Assembly (NCBI GenBank): GCA_947455165.1
Contig: CANGMP010000001.1
Location: forward strand, 27,835 to 91,834
Source: Acidimicrobiaceae bacterium
Lineage (GTDB): Bacteria; Actinomycetota; Acidimicrobiia; Acidimicrobiales; RAAP-2
Direction of reading: 5' to 3'
DNA length: 64,000 nt
In this document: positions 24,868 through 33,794 of the stretch, piece after piece
Layout of the letters: the number at the start of each line of letters is the position of its first letter
Position numbering within the stretch: position 1 is the stretch's first letter
Notes under the pieces: model-generated
The model's input: only the letters and a program-made list of their open reading frames with translations
Databases searched by the model: none
What the model was told of the DNA's origin: nothing
Program-made: the position numbers and the translations under genes

Positions 24868-26187
24868 TTAGTTCATGCGGTTAAAGAGCGTTCCTGTCAA
24901 TTCGGAAATTGGGATACGCACCTGCTCCATCGTGTCACGATCGCGCAACGTGACGGCGTTGTCTTCCAGCGAATCGAAGTCCACGGTTACGCAAAATGGC
25001 GTACCGACTTCGTCCTGTCGACGGTAACGACGGCCAATTGACTGGGTTACGTCGTAGTCAACCATGAAGTGGTTCTGAAGGGTTGCCAAAACGCTGCGGG
25101 ACAGCGCTTCGAGTTCGGGCTTCTTGGAAAGCGGCAAGACGGCCACCTGGTAGGGGGCGAGCCGCCAGTGGAGACGCAGCACGGTACGCACTTCATCGCC
25201 CACGGCTTCTTCTTCGTAGGCCGAGAGCAGGAACGCCATCATCGCGCGAGTCGCGCCGGCGGCTGGCTCAATCACGTGTGGCGTGTAGCGCTCGTTGGTG
25301 GCTTGATCGAAGTACTCGAGCTTGGTGCCGCTGGCCTCACTGTGTGCCTTGAGGTCAAAGTCAGTGCGGTTGGCGACACCTTCGAGCTCGCCCCAACCCC
25401 AGGGGAAGAGGAACTCGATGTCGGCCGTGCCCGTTGAATAGTGACTCAGTTCATCGGGATCGTGGTGACGGATGCGAATCTTGGAGGCGTCGATACCGAG
25501 GTTCTGATACCAGCTGTAGCGCTGATCAATCCAGTACTCAAACCACGTCGGTGATTCGGCCGGCGGGACGAAGTACTCCATCTCCATTTGTTCGAATTCA
25601 CGGGTTCGGAACACGAAGTTCTGGGGCGTGATTTCGTTACGGAACGACTTGCCGACCTGGGCAATACCAAATGGCGGCTTCTTGCGGGTCGTGGTCTGGA
25701 CGTTCAAGAAGTTGGTGAACATTCCCTGTGCCGTTTCCGGACGAAGGTAGGCCACGGCACCGTCGTCTTCCACTGGACCGGCGTGCGTCTTGAACATGAG
25801 ATTGAATGCGCGGGCCGGGGTCAGGTCGTGGCTGCCACACTTGGGGCAGATGCCGTCAATTTGGTCTTCCCGAAGTCGCTCATTGCACTGCTTGCAGTCG
25901 ACTAGGGGGTCGGTGAAAGTGGCCAAGTGACCCGACGCAGCCCAAACGGCCGGGGGCGAGAGAATCGCGGCATCCAGGCCAACAACGTCGTCACGAAGTT
26001 GCACCATGGAACGCCACCAAGCGTTCTTGACGTTACGAAGAAGGAGGACGCCGAGTGGGCCGTAGTCGTAGGTGGAACGAAAGCCGCCGTAGATTTCGGC
26101 CGACGGAAAGACAAATCCCCGACGCTTGGCTAAATTGATGACCTTTTCTAAGAGTTCGGGATTGGGCGTTGCTTCGGCACTCGACAT
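24868..26187 (-). CDS. glyS: Glycyl-tRNA synthetase, single-chain class II type
   Basis: A 439-residue dimeric-type GlyRS. The class II core appears as the N-terminal RRGFVFPSAEIYGGF, motif 2 region FRNEITPQNFVFRTREFEQMEMEYF (residues 187-211) and a zinc-like CKQCNERLREDQIDGICPKCG in the middle. The C-terminal anticodon-binding domain has LPLSKKPELEALS and GTPFCVTVDFDSL. It charges tRNA-Gly. The ATG is preceded by TAGCCT at seven bases. It follows the hemW stop by three bases, so it may also be read from an upstream promoter. Confidence 0.97.
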   Translation of the reverse strand: MSSAEATPNPELLEKVINLAKRRGFVFPSAEIYGGFRSTYDYGPLGVLLLRNVKNAWWRSMVQLRDDVVGLDAAILSPPAVWAASGHLATFTDPLVDCKQCNERLREDQIDGICPKCGSHDLTPARAFNLMFKTHAGPVEDDGAVAYLRPETAQGMFTNFLNVQTTTRKKPPFGIAQVGKSFRNEITPQNFVFRTREFEQMEMEYFVPPAESPTWFEYWIDQRYSWYQNLGIDASKIRIRHHDPDELSHYSTGTADIEFLFPWGWGELEGVANRTDFDLKAHSEASGTKLEYFDQATNERYTPHVIEPAAGATRAMMAFLLSAYEEEAVGDEVRTVLRLHWRLAPYQVAVLPLSKKPELEALSRSVLATLQNHFMVDYDVTQSIGRRYRRQDEVGTPFCVTVDFDSLEDNAVTLRDRDTMEQVRIPISELTGTLFNRMN

Positions 26188-26190
26188 GCC

Positions 26191-27291
26191 CTACAGGCTA
26201 CCGGACGCCCCATCGCTATTCGAAGAGCGCAACCGGACAATTACCTGATTGGCCAACAGTCGGCCCTTTTCATTCAGAGTCACCTGACCGCTCTCGATGG
26301 CAATGAGGTGTCGGACTTCATTGAGCGACTCGAAGGCCTCGAGCGGAACGCCACGGCGCGTTCGCAGGGCCAACGATTCGGCTTCGAAGGCCTGCGACTG
26401 GGGGCTGACGACTTCCTCGCCGCCACGCGGTGATGTACCACTGGTAACGAGCGAGATGTATCGATCCGGCGTGCGCACATTCCACCAGCGCAGGCCGTCT
26501 TGGTGAGAATGTGCGGCCGAGCCGAATCCGATGTAGTTGCCGTGATCCCAGTACACGTGGTTATGACGACACTCGTGGCCCGGGCGAGCCCAGTTGGAGA
26601 TCTCTTCCCACTCGTACCCGGCCTCATCGAGAAGTTCACCGACGACGTCGTACGCGTCGGCCGAATCGTCCTCATCGGGGTGGCGACTTTCATCGCGACC
26701 GAGAGGTGTTGCCGGTTCTGGCGTCAAGACGTAGCAACTGATGTGGGGCGGCGGAAACGGCAGCGAGGTGATGTCTTTCACGGTGGCACGAACATCATCG
26801 AGCGATTCGGCGCGAGATCCGACGATGAGGTCCATATTCCATGTCGCAAAACCGGCTTCGGTAACGGCGCGACTGACCTGTTCGTGCGCCATCGTGCCGT
26901 GTCGCCGTCCGAGATCGGCGAGCACAGCGGCCTGCGTTGACTGCACGCCAAAGCTCATACGAGTCACGCCGCCCTGGCGATAAGCGCTGAGTCGCTCTAA
27001 GGATGCGTCTTCGGGATTGCACTCAACCGTTACCTCGGCATCGTCGGCACGTGGAATGGCATGCAAGATCTCCAAGAGCTGGCTAACGCTGAGGCGAGAC
27101 GGCGTCCCACCACCGAAAAAGACGGTGTCGGCCACCGGCATTCCCGCGTCGACGGCGTCGTGGATCTCTCGCACGACACACGTGACGTACTCCTCCATGA
27201 GATGATCGCGGTCTGAGTAAGTGGCAAAGGCGCAGTAGTCGCAGCGATGTGCGCAAAATGGCACGTGGACGTAGACGCCAAAATCAGCCAC
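26191..27291 (-). CDS. hemW: HemW-like radical SAM protein (heme chaperone / coproporphyrinogen dehydrogenase-like)
   Basis: A 366-residue radical SAM protein. The iron-sulfur motif is CAHRCDYCAF near residues 12-21, followed by VFFGGGTPS and NPEDASLERL. The C-terminal HemN-like region includes NHVYWDHGNYIGFGSAAHS. HemW-type proteins bind heme and pass it to respiratory enzymes; true HemN activity is less likely for this subgroup. The start chosen, GTG at 27291, overlaps the phr stop (GTGGCTGA) and places the radical SAM motif at the usual distance from the N-terminus. ATG at 27339 is an alternative deeper inside phr. Confidence 0.9.
   Translation of the reverse strand: MADFGVYVHVPFCAHRCDYCAFATYSDRDHLMEEYVTCVVREIHDAVDAGMPVADTVFFGGGTPSRLSVSQLLEILHAIPRADDAEVTVECNPEDASLERLSAYRQGGVTRMSFGVQSTQAAVLADLGRRHGTMAHEQVSRAVTEAGFATWNMDLIVGSRAESLDDVRATVKDITSLPFPPPHISCYVLTPEPATPLGRDESRHPDEDDSADAYDVVGELLDEAGYEWEEISNWARPGHECRHNHVYWDHGNYIGFGSAAHSHQDGLRWWNVRTPDRYISLVTSGTSPRGGEEVVSPQSQAFEAESLALRTRRGVPLEAFESLNEVRHLIAIESGQVTLNEKGRLLANQVIVRLRSSNSDGASGSL
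26195..26200 (-). promoter_or_regulatory. -10 hexamer of a possible leaderless promoter, glyS
   Basis: TAGCCT on the minus strand, seven bases before the glyS ATG at 26187, inside the 3' end of hemW. Confidence 0.35.
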
Positions 27292-28705
27292 GGTTCGCCG
27301 CGGTCTCGCGGGCAAGCGCAAATCGGCGGAGCGCCTCATCGCGCTCGGTCTTTGCGTCAATGATCGGGCGCACGTAGTTCGGCGGAGCTAAGAGCCCGTC
27401 ACCACCCCCGGGCTGAAGACACTGCGGCGCGGCCACACCCGATAGTTCCGGAATGAACTGGTGCACAAAAGCACCATCGGGATCAAACCGCTCTGCTTGA
27501 AGTGTTGGATTAAAGACTCGGTGATAGGGCGCGGCGTCGGTCCCCGTCCCGGCCGCCCACTGCCAGCCGTGCTGATTCGAGGCCACGTCGCCGTCGAGGA
27601 GACGCCACATAAACCACTTGGCCCCCCATCGCCAGTCGAGGTGTAGATGCTTTACGAGGAAAGATGCGGCCACCATTCGTACGCGGTTGTGCATCCAGCC
27701 GGTGTCGAGAAGTTGTCGCATGCCGGCGTCAACGAGGGGATATCCAGTTTCGCCTCGGGCCCAAGCGCGAAATCGCTCGCGGGCCTTGGCGTCGGTATCG
27801 ACTGGCAGGTGGTTCATCGTCGGCTGAAGCACGTCATAACTCGAGTGGGGATTATGAAACAACACGTCGGCGTAGAACTCGCGCCAGGCAATCTCGGAGA
27901 CAAAGACTCGCCGGTCATCGCTGTCACCGAGCACAGAGTGCACCACTTGGCGTGGGTGTATCGATCCGAAGCGCAGGTGCGGACTCAGCTGAGACGTTCC
28001 CGGCACGCTGGGGATATTGCGGTCCGTCCCGTACTGGTCGACGCGTGGCGCAAACTCGGCCAGCATCTGGGCTGCTGCGCGCTCCCCCGCGGCCGGCGTC
28101 GGCGCCGGCGCAAGTTCGACTATGTCTCCGAAGTACTCAGGCCATGCCCGTCCGGCCAGTTCAACCATTCGCGCGAGAGACTCAGTGGAGGCTGAGACCC
28201 ACTGAGGCGTGCTCGGTGGCGCAAGTGGTTCAGGAATTTCAAAGGTGTCCCAGACTCGGCGAAATGGGGTGAAAACCTTGTAGGGCTCGTGGGACTGAGA
28301 AAAGACAGAGCCGGGACGCACTATGTACGGCGAATCGATCAACCGGAGAGGGACGTCGCCGAGCAGCTGAGCGACCCGAGCATCACGATCTCGAGCCGCC
28401 GGGGTGAACTCTTCAGTGGCGAAGACTTCCGTGACGCCAAGTTCTTTCACGAGAGCCGGAAGAACGACACGCGGGTCACCGTAGCGAACTACCAACGCAC
28501 CACCCAGCAACGAGTCCAACGAGTCCAACGTCTCAGCGAGAAAGCCAACCCGAGTGGGACCAGCGCCTCGCAGCAGCGTTTCGTCGGCGCAGAAGAATGG
28601 CACGACACCCGACACACCGGCACTCTCGAGTGCTTCCAGGAGGGCTCGGTTGTCGGCGAGGCGTAGGTCTCGACGAAACCAAAAGAGAGCAGGACCACGC
28701 GACAT
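27284..28705 (-). CDS. phr: Deoxyribodipyrimidine photolyase
   Basis: A 473-residue DNA photolyase repairing UV-induced pyrimidine dimers with light. The N-terminal antenna domain starts ALFWFRRDLRLADN near residues 5-18. The FAD-binding catalytic domain holds GYPLVDAGMRQL, TGWMHNRVRMVAASFL and DGDVASNQHGWQWAAGTGTDA, all typical of class I CPD photolyases. ATG at 28705 is the start, with TAGGGT seven bases upstream; the frame stays open to 28987 but that part overlaps recO and is not conserved. hemW begins within its stop codon. Confidence 0.95.
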   Translation of the reverse strand: MSRGPALFWFRRDLRLADNRALLEALESAGVSGVVPFFCADETLLRGAGPTRVGFLAETLDSLDSLLGGALVVRYGDPRVVLPALVKELGVTEVFATEEFTPAARDRDARVAQLLGDVPLRLIDSPYIVRPGSVFSQSHEPYKVFTPFRRVWDTFEIPEPLAPPSTPQWVSASTESLARMVELAGRAWPEYFGDIVELAPAPTPAAGERAAAQMLAEFAPRVDQYGTDRNIPSVPGTSQLSPHLRFGSIHPRQVVHSVLGDSDDRRVFVSEIAWREFYADVLFHNPHSSYDVLQPTMNHLPVDTDAKARERFRAWARGETGYPLVDAGMRQLLDTGWMHNRVRMVAASFLVKHLHLDWRWGAKWFMWRLLDGDVASNQHGWQWAAGTGTDAAPYHRVFNPTLQAERFDPDGAFVHQFIPELSGVAAPQCLQPGGGDGLLAPPNYVRPIIDAKTERDEALRRFALARETAANRG

Positions 28706-28712
28706 CAGTGCG

Positions 28713-28718
28713 ACCCTA
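28713..28718 (-). promoter_or_regulatory. -10 hexamer of a probable leaderless promoter, phr
   Basis: TAGGGT on the minus strand, seven bases before the phr ATG at 28705, overlapping the last codons of recO. Confidence 0.4.
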
Positions 28719-29462
28719 CCGGTGAGGCTCGGCAGGTAGGGCCTGGTTGAGCGATCGCGCCACCCGAAGCCGCTTACCGAAGTGCTGCTCGATGGCCTCG
28801 CTGGCCAGCGCGGCGACTTCGGCCGTTCCGGCGACCTGTCCATCTCGGAGTACTCCGGCAAGGTCTCCAAGTAGTAACCGACGCAACAGCACGACGGCAT
28901 CGCCAGAGACGGGACGGCCCGAACGACAGGCCACGCACAAGAGTCCACCAGCTTCGGCGTTAAAGGAAACCAATGGACCTTCAGCACCGCAGTTCACACA
29001 CTCATCGAGCTGGGGTGCCGAGCCGTCGATGGCCAACATCTTGAAGTAGAAGGCCGCCGGCACGAGATGAGGGGCGAAGTCGGGATTCTCTAGTGACTGA
29101 AGGGCTCGAGCGAGCATCGTGAAGATTTCAATGTCCGGTTCATTGTCGGTCGGGATGGCATCAACAACTTCCACGAGGGCCAGCGCCGCCGACAATCGAT
29201 CGAAGTCTTGGCGCAGTGCGCTGAAGCGATGGACGTGTTGTACCTGGCGTACCTGGAGAAGCTCTCCGCGCCCTTCGGCCAGGAGGATGTCCACGTGAGC
29301 CATAACCTCAAGACCACTGCCAAGTTTGCTCGTGGTCTTGCGAACACCTCGGGCAATGGCCCGAAGCTTGCCGTGCGACTTTGACCACAACACGACGACT
29401 CGATCGGACTCCCCAGACTTATACGTACGGAGAACGATGGCTTCGTCCCGAAGGGTGTTCAC
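28716..29462 (-). CDS. recO: DNA repair protein RecO
   Basis: A 248-residue RecO, which helps RecA load on gapped DNA together with RecF and RecR. The N-terminal OB-fold begins RDEAIVLRTYKSGESDRVVVL near residues 4-24. A C-terminal zinc site is made of CVNCGAEGP and CVACRSGRPV, near residues 152-180. The gene overlaps the preceding small membrane-protein gene by four bases (GTGA), which with uppS forms a coupled set uppS-orf-recO. Confidence 0.93.
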   Translation of the reverse strand: MNTLRDEAIVLRTYKSGESDRVVVLWSKSHGKLRAIARGVRKTTSKLGSGLEVMAHVDILLAEGRGELLQVRQVQHVHRFSALRQDFDRLSAALALVEVVDAIPTDNEPDIEIFTMLARALQSLENPDFAPHLVPAAFYFKMLAIDGSAPQLDECVNCGAEGPLVSFNAEAGGLLCVACRSGRPVSGDAVVLLRRLLLGDLAGVLRDGQVAGTAEVAALASEAIEQHFGKRLRVARSLNQALPAEPHR

Positions 29463-29668
29463 TGGTCGTCGTTGCGCTTCCGAAACTGTTGTGGCTTGCG
29501 CTCAATACCCATAAACCGGTTCAACCAGTTCCCTCCGCCGACTAAGACGCCGAGAATGAGGGGCAGCATTAACGGTGGCACCCAGCGACTGGCTCCGTTG
29601 AGGGCAATGACCCAAAGGCCGATATAGATCAGTCCTCCGAGAACAATGGCGAGGCGGCGATAGGTCAC
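29459..29668 (-). CDS. Small two-segment membrane protein
   Basis: A 69-residue protein of unknown function with two hydrophobic stretches, near residues 6-23 and 31-45, and a charged C-terminal tail (RKPQQFRKRNDDQ). Its GTG overlaps the uppS stop and its stop overlaps the recO start, each by four bases, which strongly supports a real, translated gene. Its position after undecaprenyl diphosphate synthase hints at an envelope role, but there is no direct evidence. Confidence 0.75.
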   Translation of the reverse strand: MTYRRLAIVLGGLIYIGLWVIALNGASRWVPPLMLPLILGVLVGGGNWLNRFMGIERKPQQFRKRNDDQ

Positions 29669-30405
29669 TTTTCAAGCCCTCCGTAACGGCGTTCACGCTG
29701 CTGGAATTCACGAATGGCCTCATACAAGTGCTCGCGGCGAAAGTCGGGCCACAGCACATCAGTGAAGACGAGCTCGGAGTAGGCAATCTCCCAGAGCAGA
29801 TAGTTCGAAATACGGAACTCACCAGACGTTCGAACCATCAGGTCGGGGTCGGGAAACTCGGGATGGTAGAGACGGGCGCGAATGGCCTTTTCGTCAATCT
29901 TGTTGACGGGTACCTTGTCGGCCACCAGCTGCTTGACGGCGTCCACGATCTCGGCACGGCCTCCGTAGTTAAAGGCCATGTTGAGCGTCATCACCTTGTT
30001 GTTCTTGGTGAGCTCGGCCGCCTCGTCCATGTTCTTTAAGACACGGCGTGGCACGCGCCAATCGCGACGACCACTAAACGTGATCTTCACACCCTCGGCA
30101 TTGAGCTCGTCACGGCGACGCTTCAACAGCGACTCGTTAAAGCCCATGAGATAGCGAACTTCATCGACGGGGCGGCGCCAGTTCTCTGTTGAAAAGGCGT
30201 AGACCGTCAATACTTCGACCCCGGCGGCGAGTGCGCCGTAGGCGGCATCCACGAGCGCCTCTTCGCCGGCGGCGTGGCCATCGGTTCGAGGCAGTCCCCG
30301 TTGCTGCGCCCATCGTCCATTGCCATCCATCACTACCGCAACATGTCGCGGCATTCGGTCAAGATCCAACCATTGAGGAAGCGGGACGGGGCGAGGATCT
30401 GGCAC
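29665..30405 (-). CDS. uppS: Isoprenyl (polyprenyl) diphosphate synthase, cis type
   Basis: A 246-residue cis-prenyltransferase that makes the polyprenyl carrier lipid for cell-wall synthesis. The signature HVAVVMDGNGRWAQQRGLPR is near residues 21-40 with the catalytic Asp. SFSTENW appears as AFSTENWRRP, and the C-terminal PDLMVRTSGEFRISNYLLW block binds the second substrate. Chain length (C50 or C55) cannot be told. The GTG start has TAGGTT six bases upstream and no ribosome site, and faces the dinG gene across 61 bases. Confidence 0.96.
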   Translation of the reverse strand: MPDPRPVPLPQWLDLDRMPRHVAVVMDGNGRWAQQRGLPRTDGHAAGEEALVDAAYGALAAGVEVLTVYAFSTENWRRPVDEVRYLMGFNESLLKRRRDELNAEGVKITFSGRRDWRVPRRVLKNMDEAAELTKNNKVMTLNMAFNYGGRAEIVDAVKQLVADKVPVNKIDEKAIRARLYHPEFPDPDLMVRTSGEFRISNYLLWEIAYSELVFTDVLWPDFRREHLYEAIREFQQRERRYGGLEK

Positions 30406-30411
30406 GTAAAA

Positions 30412-30417
30412 AACCTA
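30412..30417 (-). promoter_or_regulatory. -10 hexamer of a probable leaderless promoter, uppS
   Basis: TAGGTT on the minus strand, six bases (TTTTAC) before the uppS GTG at 30405. Confidence 0.5.
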
Positions 30418-30454
30418 GTGGAGAGTGGACCCTCGCGACGTCGTCCTGGAGCCC

Positions 30455-30460
30455 TAGTGT
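30455..30460 (+). promoter_or_regulatory. -10 hexamer of a probable leaderless promoter, dinG-like gene
   Basis: TAGTGT, six bases (TCCCTT) before the GTG at 30467. Two back-to-back leaderless-type promoters therefore share the 61-base gap with uppS. Confidence 0.45.
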
Positions 30461-30466
30461 TCCCTT

Positions 30467-32437
30467 GTGAAAAGCTTCGACCCCGACGAGGAGTTCCCCT
30501 ACGTCGAACCGGCCGAAGATGGTGGCATATTTCTCGATGACGACCTCATCGAAGTCTCCGCCGAAGCCACGCTGGACCTCCTGGAATCGATCGCCGCCGC
30601 CCTACCTGGTGGGGGTGAAAGTCGTGAAGGACAACAGCAGATGGCCGGTGCAGTCGCGGCCGCTCTTTCGCGCAAGCGTCACCTGATTGTCGAAGCCGGT
30701 ACCGGCGTTGGCAAGTCCCTCGCCTACCTGACGCCGGTAGCCCTGTCGGGGCGTCGCACCGTCATTGCTACGGCCACCAAAAACCTGCAAGACCAGTTGG
30801 CTGCCAAGGATGCGCCGTTGGTGGCCGCCAGGGCACCCGGACTTCGGACGGCGGTGCTGAAGGGTCGAAGCAACTACTTCTGCCTGCAGCGAGCCGAAGA
30901 GGTCGGCCCGGCCGGCGGTCAGGCCAGTTTCGACGATGACGCCGAGGTTCCCAAGACCATGGTCGACCAAGTGCGTCGAATTATGGACTGGGCCGAAGAG
31001 ACCTCCACTGGTGAACGAGACGAGCTCCCCTTTGAGGTAGATGAGCGGGCATGGCGCACCGTTTCGGTGACGCCGCAACAGTGTCTCGGCCGAATGCAGT
31101 GCAAATTCGGCGAGGAGTGCTTTGCCGAAAAGGCGCGTGAGCGGGCTGCGTCATCGGACATCATCATCGTAAACACGGCGCTCTACGGCGCCCACCTCGC
31201 TACCGACGGCAATATTCTTCCGACACACGACGTCGTCATCTTTGACGAAGCTCACGAGGTCCAAGACATTCTGGCCCGCCTCCTCGGCACCAGCATCGAG
31301 CCATCTCGCATCCGCGCTACCGCCGGGCTGGTGCGCCAAGCGCTGCCCCCGTCGCAGCGAGATGACATCAAGCCCCTCACAGACGCCGCCGACCAGCTGA
31401 GTGATCAGCTCGACCTCGCCGTCGAGCTCGGGGTCGTCGAAGGACTCACTCCTGAGCTCACCCTCACTCTCGGCAACATCGGTGCGCTGTTGAATGCCTT
31501 GCAGACAGCCGTCAAGCCATCGGGTGCAGACGCCGCCACCGAAGCGCGACGAATTCGCGCGACTCAGGCCATAACGCACCTCCTCGGTGACCTCGACCGC
31601 CTCGTCAAGCTCGGCGCCGACGAACTGATCTGGATCTCTAAAGAAGGCACGGAGACCATCATCAACTTGTCGCTCATTACGGTCGGTGACATCTTGCGTG
31701 AATCACTCTGGCCCAGCGTGACGGCCATCTTCACCAGTGCCACCATTCCCGACACCCTGTCAAAGAACCTCGGACTGCCGACCGACCAGACCGACATTCT
31801 GAATGTGCAGAGCCCCTTTGACTACCCCAACAATGCACTGCTCTACGTGGCCAAACATCTTCCCGACCGCAAGGACGAAACGACGTACACGCCCAAGATG
31901 ATTGACGAACTCGTCACCCTCATCGAGGCGGCCGGCGGCCGGACATTGGCCCTCTTTACCAACCGGCGGTACATGGAGTCCGTGGCCGCCGAAGTGGCCA
32001 AGCGAATCGACACACCGGTCCTCGTCCAGGGCGATCGAGCCAAGGCCAAACTGCTCGACATGTTCCGCTCCGACGAGTCGGCCAGCCTCTTTGCGGTGGC
32101 TTCGTTTTGGCAAGGGGTCGACGTTCCCGGAAAGTCTCTTTCGCTCGTGACCGTCGATCGACTGCCGTTCCAACCACCCACCGATCCCGTCGGTAAAGCG
32201 CGTCGCGAACGGGCAGGCGACCGCGGTTTTTACGAGGTCGATCTCCCTCGGGCCACGATGATGCTGGCTCAGGGCGCGGGGCGACTTATTCGAAGCGCCG
32301 AAGATCGCGGCGTGGTGGCCGTCTTTGACAACCGGTTAGCGACCGCCACGTATCGACACCAAATCCTCAAGCGCCTCCCGCCCATGAAGCGGACCGTCAC
32401 CATAAACGACTGCGTCGACTTCTTAAAAACGATTTAG
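30467..32437 (+). CDS. dinG: ATP-dependent DNA helicase, DinG/XPD family
   Basis: A 656-residue superfamily 2 helicase with an iron-sulfur domain. Walker A is EAGTGVGKSLAYLTP near residues 77-91, and the DEAH box is VIFDEAHEVQD near 256-266. Between them four cysteines (YFCLQR, and CLGRMQCKFGEEC) form the 4Fe-4S site. C-terminal motifs FWQGVDVPGKSLSLV and QGAGRLIRSAEDRG complete the motor. It unwinds DNA 5' to 3' and may resolve R-loops or damage. It is monocistronic and converges on trmO with a 4-base stop overlap. Confidence 0.93.
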   Translation: MKSFDPDEEFPYVEPAEDGGIFLDDDLIEVSAEATLDLLESIAAALPGGGESREGQQQMAGAVAAALSRKRHLIVEAGTGVGKSLAYLTPVALSGRRTVIATATKNLQDQLAAKDAPLVAARAPGLRTAVLKGRSNYFCLQRAEEVGPAGGQASFDDDAEVPKTMVDQVRRIMDWAEETSTGERDELPFEVDERAWRTVSVTPQQCLGRMQCKFGEECFAEKARERAASSDIIIVNTALYGAHLATDGNILPTHDVVIFDEAHEVQDILARLLGTSIEPSRIRATAGLVRQALPPSQRDDIKPLTDAADQLSDQLDLAVELGVVEGLTPELTLTLGNIGALLNALQTAVKPSGADAATEARRIRATQAITHLLGDLDRLVKLGADELIWISKEGTETIINLSLITVGDILRESLWPSVTAIFTSATIPDTLSKNLGLPTDQTDILNVQSPFDYPNNALLYVAKHLPDRKDETTYTPKMIDELVTLIEAAGGRTLALFTNRRYMESVAAEVAKRIDTPVLVQGDRAKAKLLDMFRSDESASLFAVASFWQGVDVPGKSLSLVTVDRLPFQPPTDPVGKARRERAGDRGFYEVDLPRATMMLAQGAGRLIRSAEDRGVVAVFDNRLATATYRHQILKRLPPMKRTVTINDCVDFLKTI

Positions 32438-32892
32438 AAGTAGTCGAGGCCAATTTCGTCGGCCCACCGTGGCGCAACAACCTCGCCCCGCGGTCCGTTC
32501 CAGCGAAATACGGGCTTAATGTCCAATACCGGAGTGCCGTCAACTCCATCGAGCCCTTGAACAAACAGCGTTCGGCCGTCAATTCGTTCGAGTCGAGCGA
32601 TTGAGACCAAAAGACGATTCGGACGATCTTTGTTCCGTTGAGCGAAGATTCCAACATTCGGCCACTCGGCATTGCCACGTGGATGGCGCCGCCAAGGCGC
32701 AGGGGGAACCTCGGCAGCCCGGTCGGCTACGAGCACGAACTCCAGGTGGCTGAACTGCTCTAACCCAATTAGGGCTTCACTCGGAACATCGTCGTCCAGC
32801 TCGACGGTAGTGGACACGCCGTCCCACTGGTCATCAAGCAGCTCGACTCGTAAACTTCGAACCCAGGCAACCGGCCGCAGCTCGAAAACCAT
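32434..32892 (-). CDS. trmO: tRNA (adenine37-N6)-methyltransferase TrmO-like (UPF0066)
   Basis: A 152-residue TsaA/UPF0066 protein. The family signature is visible as RRHPRGNAEWPNVGIFAQRNKDRPNRL across residues 68-94, followed by LDIKPVF. Members use SAM to methylate t6A37 in certain tRNAs. It is shorter than the E. coli enzyme, lacking a C-terminal extension, as in many bacteria. Its ATG overlaps the era stop (TAATG), making it the last gene of the long hrcA-to-era operon. Confidence 0.85.
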   Translation of the reverse strand: MVFELRPVAWVRSLRVELLDDQWDGVSTTVELDDDVPSEALIGLEQFSHLEFVLVADRAAEVPPAPWRRHPRGNAEWPNVGIFAQRNKDRPNRLLVSIARLERIDGRTLFVQGLDGVDGTPVLDIKPVFRWNGPRGEVVAPRWADEIGLDYF

Positions 32893-33794
32893 TAGTAACC
32901 CAATCGGTCCAGTACGTCGTTGCGCTGCTGCCAGCCCGGCTCGACCCGAACGCGAAGTTCCAAGAAAGCACCTTCGGGCATCTGCTTGCGAACCTCTGTA
33001 CCAACGTCCTTCAAAATCAGACCACCCTTGCCGATGACCATTCCCTTTTGGGAGTCACGCTCGACAAGGATCTCGACCGTGACATTCGGCCATTCAAAGT
33101 TGGAAACTCGGCAGTGGATGGAGTGGGGAATCTCTTCGCGCATCTTGCGGAAGAGTTGCTCGCGAACCAACTCGGCGATGTATTCGGCCTCGGGGATATC
33201 CGACACTTCATCCTCAGGGTAGAAGAAGGGGCCGTCGGGCATCCGTGCTGCGACGAAGTTCACGAATTCCGGCACGCCTCGACCGATCTTGGCCGAAAGT
33301 GGGAAGAACTCAACCCGTGTAGCGGCGGCCTGGGCGTTTAACTTGTCGGCGAGCTCATCGATCACCTTGGAAGCAGCCAGAAGGTGCTTGGCAATCTCTT
33401 CGTGTGGCGTTCGGTCAATCTTGTTCACCAGCACAATGGGAGCGGGCCCGTGGGCACCACAGGCCTCGAGCATGGCGCTCAACACCTGGCGATCACCGGG
33501 CCCGATTTCACCACGAGCTTCAATCACTGCGACCACCACGTCAACGCCTGAGGCGGAGGAGCGGGCCGTGTTGTTCATTCGACCACCCAGTGTTGACTTC
33601 GGGCGGTGAATGCCCGGCGTGTCAACGAAGATGATCTGCGTTTCATCCTCGGTCCAGATACCCCGCACTGCGTTGCGCGTGGTGTGCGGAGTCGACGAGG
33701 TGATGGAAACTTTGGCCCCAACGATGGCGTTGAGGAGGGTCGACTTTCCAACATTGGGTCGCCCGAGGATGGCGACAAATCCCGACTTGGTCAC
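32892..33794 (-). CDS. era: GTPase Era
   Basis: A 300-residue ribosome-assembly GTPase that binds 16S rRNA. G1 is GRPNVGKST near residues 11-19, G3 is DTPGIH near 58-63, G4 is NKID near 122-125. The C-terminal KH domain carries VILVERDSQKGMVIGKGG. The start overlaps the stop of the CorC gene by four bases. Its place among ybeY and phoH matches the common ribosome-maturation cluster. Confidence 0.97.
   Translation of the reverse strand: MTKSGFVAILGRPNVGKSTLLNAIVGAKVSITSSTPHTTRNAVRGIWTEDETQIIFVDTPGIHRPKSTLGGRMNNTARSSASGVDVVVAVIEARGEIGPGDRQVLSAMLEACGAHGPAPIVLVNKIDRTPHEEIAKHLLAASKVIDELADKLNAQAAATRVEFFPLSAKIGRGVPEFVNFVAARMPDGPFFYPEDEVSDIPEAEYIAELVREQLFRKMREEIPHSIHCRVSNFEWPNVTVEILVERDSQKGMVIGKGGLILKDVGTEVRKQMPEGAFLELRVRVEPGWQQRNDVLDRLGY

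Noticed and set aside
28706..28987. N-terminal extension of the photolyase frame
   Set aside because: It lies within recO on the same strand, has no family resemblance, and ATG 28705 begins the conserved N-terminus.
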